Assembly: GCF_028707975.1 (NCBI RefSeq)
Contig: NZ_JAQVZX010000007.1
Coordinates: 1 to 58,336, forward strand
Source: Syntrophomonas sp.
Lineage (GTDB): Bacteria > Bacillota > Syntrophomonadia > Syntrophomonadales > Syntrophomonadaceae
DNA length: 58,336 bases
Direction: 5' to 3'
Notes under the pieces: model-generated
Told to the model about the DNA's origin: nothing
Seen by the model: only the letters and a program-made list of their open reading frames with translations
Database searches by the model: none
In this document: positions 6,782 to 16,222 of the stretch, piece by piece
Position numbering within the stretch: position 1 is the first letter of the stretch
Layout of the letters: each line of letters opens with the position of its first letter
Made by a program: the position numbers and the translations under genes

Positions 6782-8443
6782 ATGTCTGAAGAGTCTCGTG
6801 TTAAAATTATTCCCCTGGGCGGATTGGGGGAAATTGGGAAGAACATGACTGCCATCAGATATCAGGATAGTATTTTAGTTATTGATGCCGGGCTTATGTT
6901 CCCTGAAGAAGAATTGCTGGGTATTGATATCGTAATTCCTGATATTACTTATCTGATGGAAAACAAAGATAAGGTTGAGGCCATATTGCTTACCCACGGA
7001 CATGAGGATCATGTGGGAGGGCTTCCTTATGTATTGAAAGAAATAAATGTGCCCGTATATGGAAGCAGGCTAACCCTGGGAATTGTAGAGGAAAAGCTTA
7101 AAGAACACAACCTGGGAAGTGTCCAATTGCAGACTGTTCGTCCCCGTGATCTAATATCTATTGGTCCTTATGAAGTGGAATTCATAAGAGTTAGTCATAG
7201 TATTCCCGATGCTCTGGCCATAGCCCTGCACACCCCGCTCGGAATAATACTGCATACCGGAGATATCAAGCTGGACCAGACGCCAGTCGATGGAGAAGTG
7301 GTGGATTTTCGGAAATTAGCCGAACTGGGCGAAAAAGGCGTACTGGTTATGCTGGGTGATAGCACTAATGCTGACAAAGTGGGATTTACCATGTCGGAGA
7401 AGGTAGTGGGGAATACCTTTGATGAATTGTTTGGCAAATGTGAAGGTCGCATAATTGTTACTACCTTTGCCTCCAATGTTCATCGAATTCAGCAAGTAAT
7501 CTCTACAGCCCAAAAATATGGGCGTAAAGTAGCAGTGGTAGGACGCAGTATGGTTAATAATGTGCGTATATCCAGTCAACTGGGCTATATGAATATTCCC
7601 GATGGAATATTGATTGAGATGGAGGATATTGGTAAGTATCCAACGGGTGAGATCGTTATCGTAACTACTGGTTCTCAGGGTGAGCCTATGTCTGCTCTTA
7701 CCCGAATAGCCACGGCGGATCATCGCTGGGTGGCTATTGAACCAGGGGATACTGTCATTATATCAGCTACTCCTATCCCCGGAAATGAAAAATTGGTGGC
7801 AAAAACGGTTGACTTGCTATTTAGGCAGGGTGCAGAAGTGATATATGAAAAGGGGGCAGGAGTACATGTCTCTGGTCATGCCTCGCAGGAAGAATTGAAA
7901 ATCCTGCTGAATCTTATCCGACCCAGGTATTTTATACCCGTGCATGGTGAATACCGGCATTTGATGAAGCATGCTAAACTCGCGGAAAGCCTGGGTATAC
8001 CGAGATCACGCATTTTTGTTGCCGAAAATGGCCAGATAATCGAGGTGGGAAAAAAGAAAGCCGTTACCAGTGGGAAAGTAACAGCAGGAAAAGTACTGGT
8101 AGATGGACTGGGCGTAGGAGATGTGGGTAATATTGTACTTCGCGACCGCAAACAGCTTTCCCAGGATGGTATCATGATTGTAGTGGTTACAATAAACAAA
8201 GAATCCGGTGAAGTAGTAGCGGGGCCCGACATTGTTAGCCGTGGTTTTGTTTATGTCCGCGAATCCGAGAAGTTGATTGAGAATGCTAAAGAAAAGGTCA
8301 ATGAGGCCCTGGAGGTATGCTCCAAAAGGAATATAAGCGAATGGGCCGTTATAAAAGCTCAGGTTCGCGAGAAGCTGGGTAAGCATCTGTATGAAAAAAC
8401 AGGTCGTCGACCCATGATATTGCCAATCATAGTAGAGGTATAA
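6782..8443 (+). CDS. rnj: Ribonuclease J
   Basis: RNase J is a metallo-beta-lactamase/beta-CASP nuclease with endo- and 5'-exonuclease activity in mRNA decay and rRNA maturation. The product is 553 aa, normal for the family. The Zn-binding motif THGHEDH spans residues 71-77. The beta-CASP domain follows, then VHGEYRHL and the C-terminal RNase J domain. Start ATG 6782 follows AGAGGGTG; a TTG just before it is an alternative. It is a single gene with its own terminator. Whether it matches RNase J1 or J2 cannot be told here. Confidence 0.94.
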   Translation: MSEESRVKIIPLGGLGEIGKNMTAIRYQDSILVIDAGLMFPEEELLGIDIVIPDITYLMENKDKVEAILLTHGHEDHVGGLPYVLKEINVPVYGSRLTLGIVEEKLKEHNLGSVQLQTVRPRDLISIGPYEVEFIRVSHSIPDALAIALHTPLGIILHTGDIKLDQTPVDGEVVDFRKLAELGEKGVLVMLGDSTNADKVGFTMSEKVVGNTFDELFGKCEGRIIVTTFASNVHRIQQVISTAQKYGRKVAVVGRSMVNNVRISSQLGYMNIPDGILIEMEDIGKYPTGEIVIVTTGSQGEPMSALTRIATADHRWVAIEPGDTVIISATPIPGNEKLVAKTVDLLFRQGAEVIYEKGAGVHVSGHASQEELKILLNLIRPRYFIPVHGEYRHLMKHAKLAESLGIPRSRIFVAENGQIIEVGKKKAVTSGKVTAGKVLVDGLGVGDVGNIVLRDRKQLSQDGIMIVVVTINKESGEVVAGPDIVSRGFVYVRESEKLIENAKEKVNEALEVCSKRNISEWAVIKAQVREKLGKHLYEKTGRRPMILPIIVEV

Positions 8444-8453
8444 ATCTGAATTA

Positions 8454-8510
8454 AAAAGGGGCAGGCTGGACTCTGCTTCATTAGGTCCAGCCTGCCCCTT
8501 TTGTTATTTT
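8454..8510 (+). terminator. Strong terminator after rnj
   Basis: GGGGCAGGCTGGAC (8458-8471) pairs perfectly with GTCCAGCCTGCCCC (8485-8498). A flanking A-run on the left and TTTTGTTATTTT on the right make it a good bidirectional-looking terminator. Confidence 0.88.
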
Positions 8511-8580
8511 CATGTATTATTTTCTCCCTTGGGGTGATGCTAAGAAAAAGGAAATATACTGAAGAAGGGAGCAAGGTGTT

Positions 8581-9279
8581 TTGCGGCAACCCCACCATAC
8601 GTCAAGCAGTGAAACTGAGCAAAAAGTAGAAAACATCAAAGAACTGGGTCAGATTGAAGTACCCAGTTTCAAGAGCGATATCCATTGTATAACCATTTCT
8701 GGTCAGGTTGAAGGCCATATGGTACTTCCCCCGCAGAATAAGACCACTAAATACGAACACATTATACCCCAACTGGTAGCAGTGGAAGAAAATCCGCAGA
8801 TTAAGGGCTTGTTGGTGGCGCTTAATACTGTGGGTGGAGATGTGGAAGCTGGCCTGGCACTGGCCGAAATGATAGCCAGTCTCTCTAAACCTACCGTTTC
8901 CATAGTATTAGGGGGCGGGCATTCTATAGGCTCTACCATTGCAGTCTGTACAAATTATTCGTTTATTGCCCCTTCAGCTACTATGACGATTCACCCAATA
9001 CGTTTGACTGGTTTAGTAATCGGAGTACCCCAAACCTATGAATACCTGGATAAAATGCAGGATCGGGTGGTTCGTTTTGTAGTGGAGCATTCTAATATAA
9101 GTGAAGAAAAGTTCCGGGAATTAATGTTCAGAATGGGAGATCTGGCCCGTGATATTGGTACTGTACTGGTAGGTAAGGATGCGGTTGATTGCGGTTTAAT
9201 TGACCAGTTGGGCGGCATCAAGGATGCCCTGGCCAAAATACATGAATTAAAAAATGCTCCCGGGGGAATGGTACAATGA
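8581..9279 (+). CDS. tepA: TepA/YmfB-type ClpP-like serine protease
   Basis: This is a ClpP-fold peptidase of the Firmicutes TepA group, associated in Bacillus with protein translocation or germination-related proteolysis. The 232-aa product has the ClpP oxyanion region [17 protein letters not shown] (82-98), nucleophile Ser115 in GGGHSIGST and His138 in MTIHPIR, so it should be active. A 30-residue polar N-terminal extension is present. The start is TTG 8581, behind AAGGGAGCAAGGTG. It overlaps the YlzJ-like gene by four bases (ATGA), implying coupled translation. It is not the housekeeping ClpP, since no ClpX or Tig neighbours are present. Confidence 0.85.
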   Translation: MRQPHHTSSSETEQKVENIKELGQIEVPSFKSDIHCITISGQVEGHMVLPPQNKTTKYEHIIPQLVAVEENPQIKGLLVALNTVGGDVEAGLALAEMIASLSKPTVSIVLGGGHSIGSTIAVCTNYSFIAPSATMTIHPIRLTGLVIGVPQTYEYLDKMQDRVVRFVVEHSNISEEKFRELMFRMGDLARDIGTVLVGKDAVDCGLIDQLGGIKDALAKIHELKNAPGGMVQ

Positions 9280-9509
9280 TATTTTATACACCTGATCCCA
9301 TGGAATACCTTGCTTACGGTCAGGAGTTAGGAGAGCCTATAATTCTGAAGCTTCCGTCAGGGGGAGTGATTAATGCGGTGAAAGATGAATCCAGGCAATT
9401 AAGAATATTAAATATTGTGAGCACTGACCCCCTGGATTATTTAAATAGCCAATACCAACCGGGAACAATTATTGCTATGCAGCCGGATTGGGAAAAATTA
9501 AAAGCTTGA
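9276..9509 (+). CDS. YlzJ-like protein, 77 aa
   Basis: This is a small soluble protein of the YlzJ-like family, usually encoded directly after tepA in Firmicutes; its function is unknown. The sequence is beta-rich with conserved-looking stretches [12 protein letters not shown] at the start and PSGGVINAV in the middle. The start codon overlaps the stop of tepA (ATGA), so the two are translationally coupled and probably act together. No membrane segment or metal motif is visible. Confidence 0.8.
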   Translation: MIFYTPDPMEYLAYGQELGEPIILKLPSGGVINAVKDESRQLRILNIVSTDPLDYLNSQYQPGTIIAMQPDWEKLKA

Positions 9510-9554
9510 TGGCAGCAGGCTCAAGCATTTTGCAGACATTTATCACAGGCAATG

Positions 9555-9563
9555 TGATATAAT
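9555..9563 (+). promoter_or_regulatory. Extended -10 promoter for uppP
   Basis: TGATATAAT (9555-9563) is a perfect extended -10 (TG-n-TATAAT). The -35 region is poor, which is common with extended -10 promoters. It lies 32 bases before the uppP start. Confidence 0.6.
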
Positions 9564-9595
9564 CTAAAAAGTGTTTTTCAAGGGGAGAGAGGATT

Positions 9596-10381
9596 TTGAC
9601 TTTATTTCAGGCGATAGTTTTGGGTGCGGTACAAGGATTAACCGAATTCCTTCCCGTAAGCAGTTCTGGTCATTTGGTTATTTTCCAACATATTTTTGCT
9701 ATTGAAGAAGCCCCCTTAACTTTTGATGTATTGGTTCATCTTGGCACTCTAATTGCGGTATTTATAGCCTTTTGGGACGATATTTTGGGTATATTGAAGA
9801 AGCCTTTTTGCCGTTTGACATATTTGCTTATTGTGGGATGTATTCCTGCTGGATTAGCTGGTTTTCTCCTGGCTCCGTATTTCGAAAAGGCCTTTGACTC
9901 TCTTTTAGTAGTAGGAATTGCCTTGATATTTACGGGAATACTCTTAAGCTTGTCTGAAAATTTAGCTCAAAGGCATTTTGGCCTGAAACAAGAGGAAGAG
10001 ACCGCCTTTTCAGATGCATTATTTATTGGCATTCTTCAGGCCCTGGCCATTGTACCGGGTTTATCTCGCTCAGGTTCTACCATAGCTGCCGGTTTGATGG
10101 CCGGTCTGGATCGGGAATTTGCAGCTCGATTCTCTTTCTTGCTTTCCATTCCGGTAATAATCGGAGCCGGTATTTTTGAATTAAGTGATGTATTTGTTAC
10201 CGGAATACCTGCCAGCAACATCTTACCTTACACTTTGGGGCCGTTGACAGCAGCTCTATTCGGCTTATTTGCCATTAAAGTAGTGTTGGGTCTGGTGCGA
10301 AAAGGGAAATTGGCATATTTTTCTTACTATTGTTGGATTTTAGCGGTCATTACCCTATGTTGGTATAATATAGGTAAATAG
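9596..10381 (+). CDS. uppP: Undecaprenyl-diphosphatase
   Basis: UppP (BacA) dephosphorylates undecaprenyl diphosphate to recycle the lipid carrier for peptidoglycan and related polymers; it is an integral membrane enzyme. The 261-aa product has both family motifs: [14 protein letters not shown] (13-26) and PGLSRSGST near 153-161, which hold the catalytic Glu, His and Arg. About eight hydrophobic segments are visible. The start is TTG 9596 after GGGGAGAGAGG. It is a single gene between its own promoter and a short terminator. Confidence 0.95.
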   Translation: MTLFQAIVLGAVQGLTEFLPVSSSGHLVIFQHIFAIEEAPLTFDVLVHLGTLIAVFIAFWDDILGILKKPFCRLTYLLIVGCIPAGLAGFLLAPYFEKAFDSLLVVGIALIFTGILLSLSENLAQRHFGLKQEEETAFSDALFIGILQALAIVPGLSRSGSTIAAGLMAGLDREFAARFSFLLSIPVIIGAGIFELSDVFVTGIPASNILPYTLGPLTAALFGLFAIKVVLGLVRKGKLAYFSYYCWILAVITLCWYNIGK

Positions 10382-10390
10382 AATACAGAG

Positions 10391-10417
10391 TAAACGGGGG
10401 GTAAGCCCCTGTTTTTT
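10391..10417 (+). terminator. Terminator after uppP
   Basis: A short GC-rich stem, GGGG/CCCC flanked by AAAC and GTTT, ends in GTTTTTTC. The T-run is good but the stem is short. Confidence 0.55.
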
Positions 10418-10468
10418 CATTTATGAGGAAGGATTATACCAATAATTGGCGAACACATCTATAGTATT

Positions 10469-10550
10469 TACTCCACTAAAAAACCCCTTTTGTTGAATAA
10501 GAGTTGTATAAATATAACAAACGGTATTGGCGAAGCATGGATGCAACACC
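10469..10550 (+). repeat. Truncated MITE-like element upstream of ftsK
   Basis: The left terminus TACTCCACTAAAAAACCCC is followed by degraded inner sequence and GGCGAAGCATGGATGCAAC, which matches the complement of the copy at 57632-57731. The right end is missing. The open frame of ftsK runs back through this element, so codons there are fortuitous. Confidence 0.65.
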
Positions 10551-10641
10551 CCGGCTAAGGTGTGCAGGCGAAAGGGCGCGCGTGACAGGATGTCGCAAGC
10601 AAATGGCTTCTTTGTATCTGGGAACAAGAGGTGAAATAATC

Positions 10642-12867
10642 ATTCAAGATAAGGGAAAAAAGCCTAAAGCCAAATCCGAAAAAACAAAAGACAAAAGTAA
10701 AATAAGCCGGGAGCGGATAAAAAGGGAAATAATAGCACTGGTTGTCTTCATGCTGGCTATTTTTGTCTATATTAGTGTGAGCCGATTTAGCGGCAGGGTT
10801 GAAAGCACACAATTTATTGGAGTTCTGGGCACCTATATTTTAAAGGGTTTAGAGCTTTTGCTGGGTAGTGGAGCATTGTTTTTCTCTTTTTATTTGTTGT
10901 TCTGGTCTATGGTTATTGGTATTGATAGGAAAATATGGTCTATTCGCATGTGGGGAGCCAGCCTTATATTTTTATCATGTTTACTCTGGCTCAGCCTTTA
11001 TGATATACCAAGCGGATTAAGTGCCTGGGAAGCAGGAACTAAAGGTATGGGCGGCGGGATTTTGGGCGGTGTTCTGGTTACCGGGGTTATTACCTTGCTT
11101 GGGAAAGTAGGAGCAACAATAATTTTAATTTTAAATATGGCAGTTGCTATTTTGCTGATAGTGGGTAAACCCATTAAGGTTATTATTGACTTTATTATTA
11201 ATTCCAGCCGTGTTTTAAAGAGCAGCCTGGACAAGATAATGTATTATGAGGCTGATGATGATTTGCCGCTACCGGGAGAAAGTCGAGATCAGGTAATAAT
11301 TAACCATCCAGAATCGTCACCAGGGGAGATCGGGAATGAGTGGTCGCGGGTGGAAAATGCCCCCTTGTTGCCTGAATCGGCCATTAGTCTTGATAAATCA
11401 ATTTCTTATACAGATAAGAACAAAATCCGGTCGATAAGTAGTCAGCTTGATTATCAGAAGCCCCCTTTGGATTTGCTGGGTGAAGTTAGCCGGGAAAGAA
11501 TTATTGATAAAAAAAATATCAAGGAAAGTATTGGAGTTCTAGAAGATACCTTTGCAAATTTTGGCATCAAGGTGAAAGTCAACCAGGTTAGCTGTGGACC
11601 AGCTGTAACCCGTTATGAACTTACGCCGGCTCCGGGGGTTAAAGTTAGCAGGATTCTAAGTCTTACTGATGATTTGCAGTTGAACCTGGCTGCACCGGGA
11701 ATAAGAATAGAGGCTCCTATTCCAGGGAAATCAGCAGTGGGCATAGAAGTTCCCAACAGTAAACTCTTAAGTGTAGGTTTACGCAACCTCCTTTCTTCGC
11801 CGGCTTTCAAGAATTTAAACACTCCTCTGGCCTTTGCTTTAGGGGAGGATATCAGTGGCAATACCGTGGTGGGAAAGTTGAACGATATGCCTCATCTTTT
11901 GATTGCCGGATCCACCGGATCGGGGAAAAGTGTCTGTATCAACAGTATGATAATGATCTTCCTGTTCAATTCGACACCGGATGAATTAAAATTTGTCTTT
12001 ATAGATCCTAAAATGGTTGAGCTCGCTGCTTATAATGGTATTCCTCATTTAATGACTCCAGTAGTTACCGATCCCAAGAAGGCCTCGGTGGTACTGCGCT
12101 GGATGGTTTCAGAAATGGAAAAACGCTATAAAATGTTTGCTGATCGAGGGGTAAGAGATATTCAGAGATTTAATCAGCTTAGCGAAGAAAGCTTGCCTTA
12201 TATCGTAATAATCATTGATGAACTGGCTGATTTGATGATGGTTTCGCCTGTTGAGGTGGAAGATTCCATTTGCCGACTGGCGCAAATGTCCCGGGCTGCT
12301 GGGATGCATCTGATTGTCGCCACCCAAAGACCTTCAGTAGATGTGGTTACTGGTATAATTAAGGCCAATATTCCCTCGCGTATAGCTTTTGCAGTTTCTT
12401 CCCAGGCTGATTCGCGGACCATCCTGGATTCTTCTGGAGCGGAAAAACTCTTGGGGAAAGGGGACATGCTTTTTTTGCCGGTAGGAGCAGCAAAACCTTA
12501 CCGGGTACAAGGGGCTTATGTTAGCGATGGAGATATCGAGAAGGTGGTCAATTATGTCAAAGAACAGCTGCCCCAGTCCGAAGAAGCCGAGGTAGCCAGC
12601 GAGATAGATATGGCTCTGGATAGATTGGAAGAGGACTATGGCGATGAACTCTTTTGGGATGCGGTAAGCGTTTTTGTAGAGAATCGTAAGGCCTCAGTAT
12701 CCTTGCTGCAGAGACGCTTACGCATAGGTTATGCCCGGGCGGCACGCCTGGTTGATTTGATGGAAGATAGGGGAATAGTATCGGAATTGGATAGCAGCAA
12801 AAAGCGCGAAGTTTTAATCGATAGAGAGCAATTGGATAAACTATGCAGCAACTCTAAACTGTGTTAA
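10642..12867 (+). CDS. ftsK: DNA translocase FtsK/SpoIIIE
   Basis: FtsK/SpoIIIE pumps chromosomal DNA through the division or sporulation septum. The product from 10642 is 741 aa. A basic Lys-rich start is followed by four transmembrane segments within the first 190 residues, a linker, and the RecA-like motor with Walker A GSTGSGKS near 423-430 and Walker B IVIIIDELADL. A C-terminal winged-helix gamma domain (VSLLQRRLRIGYARAARLVDLMEDRG) would read KOPS/SRS sites. The frame is open from 10504, but that part lies in a repeat. GAGGTG at 10629-10634 points to ATT 10642 as start, an inference. In-frame ATG 10603 lacks a good SD. Confidence 0.92.
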   Translation: MQDKGKKPKAKSEKTKDKSKISRERIKREIIALVVFMLAIFVYISVSRFSGRVESTQFIGVLGTYILKGLELLLGSGALFFSFYLLFWSMVIGIDRKIWSIRMWGASLIFLSCLLWLSLYDIPSGLSAWEAGTKGMGGGILGGVLVTGVITLLGKVGATIILILNMAVAILLIVGKPIKVIIDFIINSSRVLKSSLDKIMYYEADDDLPLPGESRDQVIINHPESSPGEIGNEWSRVENAPLLPESAISLDKSISYTDKNKIRSISSQLDYQKPPLDLLGEVSRERIIDKKNIKESIGVLEDTFANFGIKVKVNQVSCGPAVTRYELTPAPGVKVSRILSLTDDLQLNLAAPGIRIEAPIPGKSAVGIEVPNSKLLSVGLRNLLSSPAFKNLNTPLAFALGEDISGNTVVGKLNDMPHLLIAGSTGSGKSVCINSMIMIFLFNSTPDELKFVFIDPKMVELAAYNGIPHLMTPVVTDPKKASVVLRWMVSEMEKRYKMFADRGVRDIQRFNQLSEESLPYIVIIIDELADLMMVSPVEVEDSICRLAQMSRAAGMHLIVATQRPSVDVVTGIIKANIPSRIAFAVSSQADSRTILDSSGAEKLLGKGDMLFLPVGAAKPYRVQGAYVSDGDIEKVVNYVKEQLPQSEEAEVASEIDMALDRLEEDYGDELFWDAVSVFVENRKASVSLLQRRLRIGYARAARLVDLMEDRGIVSELDSSKKREVLIDREQLDKLCSNSKLC

Positions 12868-12978
12868 TATGCAGGCAGTGTAAAGTCCAGGTTGCCATTT
12901 TACTATAGCCAGGATGGGGGCGAGGTTGTAACATTTTACCAGCTTTTGCCCTGAGCCATTTTAAAAGGGAGATTGAAT

Positions 12979-13944
12979 ATGAGGTTAACCTCTAGAGAAA
13001 AGGAAATTTTTGAAGTATTGAAGAAAGAACCTCTGATTTCTCAGGAGGAACTGGCACAACGCTTAGCTATAACTCGTTCGTCAATAGCGGTCCATATATC
13101 CAACCTGATGAAAAAAGGTGTAATTCTGGGAAAGGGATATGTTTTTAACGAACAGGTCTCAGTAGTTGTTATTGGAGAAAGCTACTATTACATCAAAACC
13201 AGTGGGGCAGAAGATGATTGTTCGATTAATATTGGCTTGGGAGGATTTGCTGTCGATACAGGAAGAATTTTTGCAAACTTTGGCTTAAATGTTAAACTAA
13301 TAACTATAATAGGAAATGACAATGAAGGAACAAATATTTTAAATGAACTGCAAGGTAAAGGTATCGATACAGTAAATATATTTAGACATACCAAAAAAAG
13401 AAGCTGTCGTAAAATATTCTTAAACGATAATCGGATACTGGAAGAAAATTTTAGTATGCAGGAATATGAGAAGGCAATTGATGCTAGAGAATGGGTAGTT
13501 TTCAACTGTGAATGGTTGGCAGTTGAAAGCAAGTTTCAGGAGCTTTTGCATCTTAAATCAATTGGAAAGGATGAGGAGAAACTCCCCTTCTTCTGCACCT
13601 ACCGTTACTTGGATTTAATAGAAGAAATGCCACCTTATTTGTCACGCTATGCTCTGTTGGTTTTAGGGGTACAAGATGATAGTATACTGGACTATTATTC
13701 AAGCCAGGCTCAGATGTTGAGTTCTGATGGAGTGCAAAGCATTGTTCTAAGTGACGGAAACACGAGGCTGCTTTATTTTCAGCAAGGAATCGCTTATGAG
13801 TTTCCCTTACTCCCCAACCAGAGTTTTGATAGTAGAGAGGGATTACCTGCTTTATTAGCAGGGATTGTTTATGGCCTATCCAGTGGTTATTCTTTGCGAC
13901 AGGCAGTTAGAATAGCTATGGGTACAGCCTCGTCTAATGATTGA
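12979..13944 (+). CDS. HTH protein fused to a degenerate PfkB-like domain
   Basis: Residues 1-55 form a winged HTH (SREKEIFEVLKKEPLISQEELAQRLAITRSSIAVHISNLMKKG). Residues 60-321 resemble PfkB/ribokinase-family sugar kinases, with the glycine-rich lid NIGLGGFAVDTGRIFANFG (84-102). The catalytic signature is lost: where kinases have D-T-T-G-A-G-D, this protein has D284-S-R-E-G-L-P290, so the anion hole and base are absent. It probably senses a ligand and regulates DNA rather than phosphorylating. ATG 12979 is 7 nt behind GGGAG. It is a single gene downstream of ftsK; its targets are unknown. Confidence 0.72.
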   Translation: MRLTSREKEIFEVLKKEPLISQEELAQRLAITRSSIAVHISNLMKKGVILGKGYVFNEQVSVVVIGESYYYIKTSGAEDDCSINIGLGGFAVDTGRIFANFGLNVKLITIIGNDNEGTNILNELQGKGIDTVNIFRHTKKRSCRKIFLNDNRILEENFSMQEYEKAIDAREWVVFNCEWLAVESKFQELLHLKSIGKDEEKLPFFCTYRYLDLIEEMPPYLSRYALLVLGVQDDSILDYYSSQAQMLSSDGVQSIVLSDGNTRLLYFQQGIAYEFPLLPNQSFDSREGLPALLAGIVYGLSSGYSLRQAVRIAMGTASSND

Positions 13945-14049
13945 GGCTTTTGCATAATTCTTCCGCGAAAATGGTTTAAATATGCAGTGTGTGTAAAAGA
14001 TAACAACACTATATATTGTAGTTTTTAAAAATATCCTCACTGATATTTT

Positions 14050-14105
14050 GATTCTCCTGCAAAAACCCCTTTTTGTTGCATAAGGGTTGCATAAATATAC
14101 AAAGA
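14050..14105 (+). repeat. Solo left end of MITE-like element
   Basis: GATTCTCCTGCAAAAACCCC followed by TTTTTGTTGCATAAGGG and TTGCATAAATATAC matches the left 50 bp of the 812-1100 copy almost base for base. No right end follows. The rest of 13945-14158 holds no gene I can see. Confidence 0.75.
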
Positions 14106-14158
14106 GGCTTATAAATCGATAAAATTTAGGGTCAGGATCTAATTAGGAGTGAAGTAAA

Positions 14159-14896
14159 TTGGCATGGGGAAAGACTCTCCGTGAGAGGCGAGAACAACTT
14201 GGTTATACTCTGGAATTTGTGGAAGAGGAAACCAAGATACGAAAATACTATTTGGAAGCCCTGGAAAATGACCATTTTTCTTTGCTTCCGCCGAAAATCT
14301 ATGCCAGCGGTTTTGTAAAGCAATACGCTCGAATGTTGGAGTTGGATGAAAAGCAGATAGTGGGTGAGTTTAGACGATTGGCTTATGGGGATGGTGAGGA
14401 TAATGATGACATCAACCTTAAACAAACGCTATCATCTGAACCGAAAAGCTGGTTTCGTTTCAAAAACCTCTTTTTTGCCCTGGCTTTTTTGGTACTGGCA
14501 GTATGGTTGGGCAATTATTTAGTAGACTATTTGGCGCAGGAGGGAACCCGGAATATGGGTTCGGGGATTTCGCGGCAAGAACAGCCAAATGAACAAGGGC
14601 ACAACGATAAGCCAAAAAAGGAAGCTCCCGTGGCTAAAACTGCCCGGCTAGAAATCGAAGCCAAACAAAAGTGCTGGACGCTGGTAAAGGTGGATGATGA
14701 AATTATATATTCAGGTACTTTAAAAGCAGGTGAAAATAGAGTTTTCGAAGGAAAGCAGTCCATTTACATCAAAGCCGGAAATGCCGGGGGTATAGAGATA
14801 ACTTTTAATGGTCATAAAGAGGGCACAATGGGTATGCCTGGGGAAGTGAAAGAAAGGGAATTCCTGGCCCCGGGGAAGCAAGTTAAACAGGAGTAA
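14159..14896 (+). CDS. rodZ: RodZ-like HTH membrane protein
   Basis: RodZ-like proteins link the cytoskeleton (MreB) to the membrane or act as membrane-bound regulators of cell shape. The 245-aa product has an N-terminal HTH_25 domain (residues 1-70) and one transmembrane helix near 105-126. After a Pro/Lys/Gln-rich linker comes an extracytoplasmic DUF4115-type beta domain near 165-240. The start is TTG 14159, 7 nt behind TAGGAGTG. It is followed by rimO after 6 bases and then pgsA, the usual Firmicutes order, so it is probably the first gene of that operon. Confidence 0.85.
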   Translation: MAWGKTLRERREQLGYTLEFVEEETKIRKYYLEALENDHFSLLPPKIYASGFVKQYARMLELDEKQIVGEFRRLAYGDGEDNDDINLKQTLSSEPKSWFRFKNLFFALAFLVLAVWLGNYLVDYLAQEGTRNMGSGISRQEQPNEQGHNDKPKKEAPVAKTARLEIEAKQKCWTLVKVDDEIIYSGTLKAGENRVFEGKQSIYIKAGNAGGIEITFNGHKEGTMGMPGEVKEREFLAPGKQVKQE

Positions 14897-14902
14897 TAAC
14901 GG

Positions 14903-16222
14903 GTGAATATTGGTTTTATTAGTCTAGGCTGCTCCAAAAACCAGGTGGATACTGAGGTAATGATGGCGACCCTGAAGAAGGCGGGACATAAAATAGTGAA
15001 TTCGCTGGAAAGAGCGGATTTGGTAATTGTGAATACCTGCGGTTTTATTACACCGGCAAAAGAAGAATCAATAGAGGCAATTATTGAAACTGGTGAATTA
15101 AAGAAAACGGGAAGCCTACAATATCTTATAGCTGCTGGTTGCCTATCCCAGCGATATGGTCGAGATTTATTAACAGAAATACCGGAACTCGATGGGGTTT
15201 TTGGCATATCCTCTCTATCCTCTATTGCCGGGGTTGTTGAACGGGTTGTTCAGGGAGAGAGAGTCTCCTTTATGGAAGCACCGCCGCTTATATATTCGGA
15301 AAAAGGGCCGCGAATGCTCAGCACACCCCCAGGGTCTGCCTATCTGAAAATTAGTGAAGGCTGTAATAATTCTTGTGCTTACTGTGTCATTCCCTCCATC
15401 CGCGGCAGATTGCGTTCCAGACCACTTGAGGAATTGCTGGATGAAACGGCCCAGTTGCTTAAGATGGGTGTTAAAGAATTGGTTCTCGTAGCCCAGGATA
15501 CTTCCGCCTATGGCCATGATATTTCCCCCCGGACTACACTGCCGATGCTCTTGAGAGAGTTATCCAGCATTGACGGACTAGAATGGATTCGTTTAATGTA
15601 CTTGCATCCTCTTTACTTGAGCGATGATATAATTGATACTATTGCGAAAGAAAGCAAGGTGCTTCCTTATCTCGACATTCCCATTCAACATGCTTCTTCT
15701 CGAATTCTAAAACAAATGCATCGCCAGCATGATAATAAACATTTGCGTATGATGATAAGCAAGTTGCGAGCAAGAATCCCCAATCTAGCCTTGCGCACCA
15801 CAGTAATGCTTGGATTTCCCGGTGAAGAGCAAAAAGATTTTGCAGAGCTCTATGAATTTGTGGCTGAAAGTCAATTTGATTGGTTGGGAGCTTTTTGTTT
15901 TGTCCCAGAGGAAGGCAGTGAAGCTGCATTGATGCCCGAGCAAATTGAGGATAAAATCAAGGTAGAACGAAGGGATAAAATACTTAGACTCCAGCAAAAA
16001 ATTACCCGACAAAAGAACCTGGCGCGAATTAATTCCCGGGAAAAGGTTTTAATTTCTTCGCAACTCAGCAAAAATTTATATGCCGGAAGAACATATTTTC
16101 AAGCTCCTGAGGTTGATGGCTTGACTCTGGTAAAAACAGAATCCAAGTTGGCCAAAGGTAGCTTTGTTGATGTACAATTAGTAGGTGTAAGGAACTATGA
16201 TATGATTGGGGAATACCAATGA
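14903..16222 (+). CDS. rimO: Ribosomal protein uS12 methylthiotransferase
   Basis: RimO is a radical-SAM enzyme that adds a methylthio group to an aspartate of ribosomal protein S12. The 439-aa length is normal. The N-terminal UPF0004 domain holds the auxiliary-cluster cysteines Cys10, Cys46 and Cys80. The radical-SAM motif CNNSCAYC gives Cys154, Cys158 and Cys161, and a TRAM domain forms the C-terminus. It is distinguished from MiaB by the start MNIGFISLGCSKNQVD. The start is GTG 14903. It overlaps pgsA by four bases. Confidence 0.93.
   Translation: MNIGFISLGCSKNQVDTEVMMATLKKAGHKIVNSLERADLVIVNTCGFITPAKEESIEAIIETGELKKTGSLQYLIAAGCLSQRYGRDLLTEIPELDGVFGISSLSSIAGVVERVVQGERVSFMEAPPLIYSEKGPRMLSTPPGSAYLKISEGCNNSCAYCVIPSIRGRLRSRPLEELLDETAQLLKMGVKELVLVAQDTSAYGHDISPRTTLPMLLRELSSIDGLEWIRLMYLHPLYLSDDIIDTIAKESKVLPYLDIPIQHASSRILKQMHRQHDNKHLRMMISKLRARIPNLALRTTVMLGFPGEEQKDFAELYEFVAESQFDWLGAFCFVPEEGSEAALMPEQIEDKIKVERRDKILRLQQKITRQKNLARINSREKVLISSQLSKNLYAGRTYFQAPEVDGLTLVKTESKLAKGSFVDVQLVGVRNYDMIGEYQ

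Noticed and set aside
10504-10641. N-terminal 46 residues of ftsK from ATG 10504
   Set aside because: This stretch is largely a truncated repeat element, lacks an SD and does not look like the family N-terminus.
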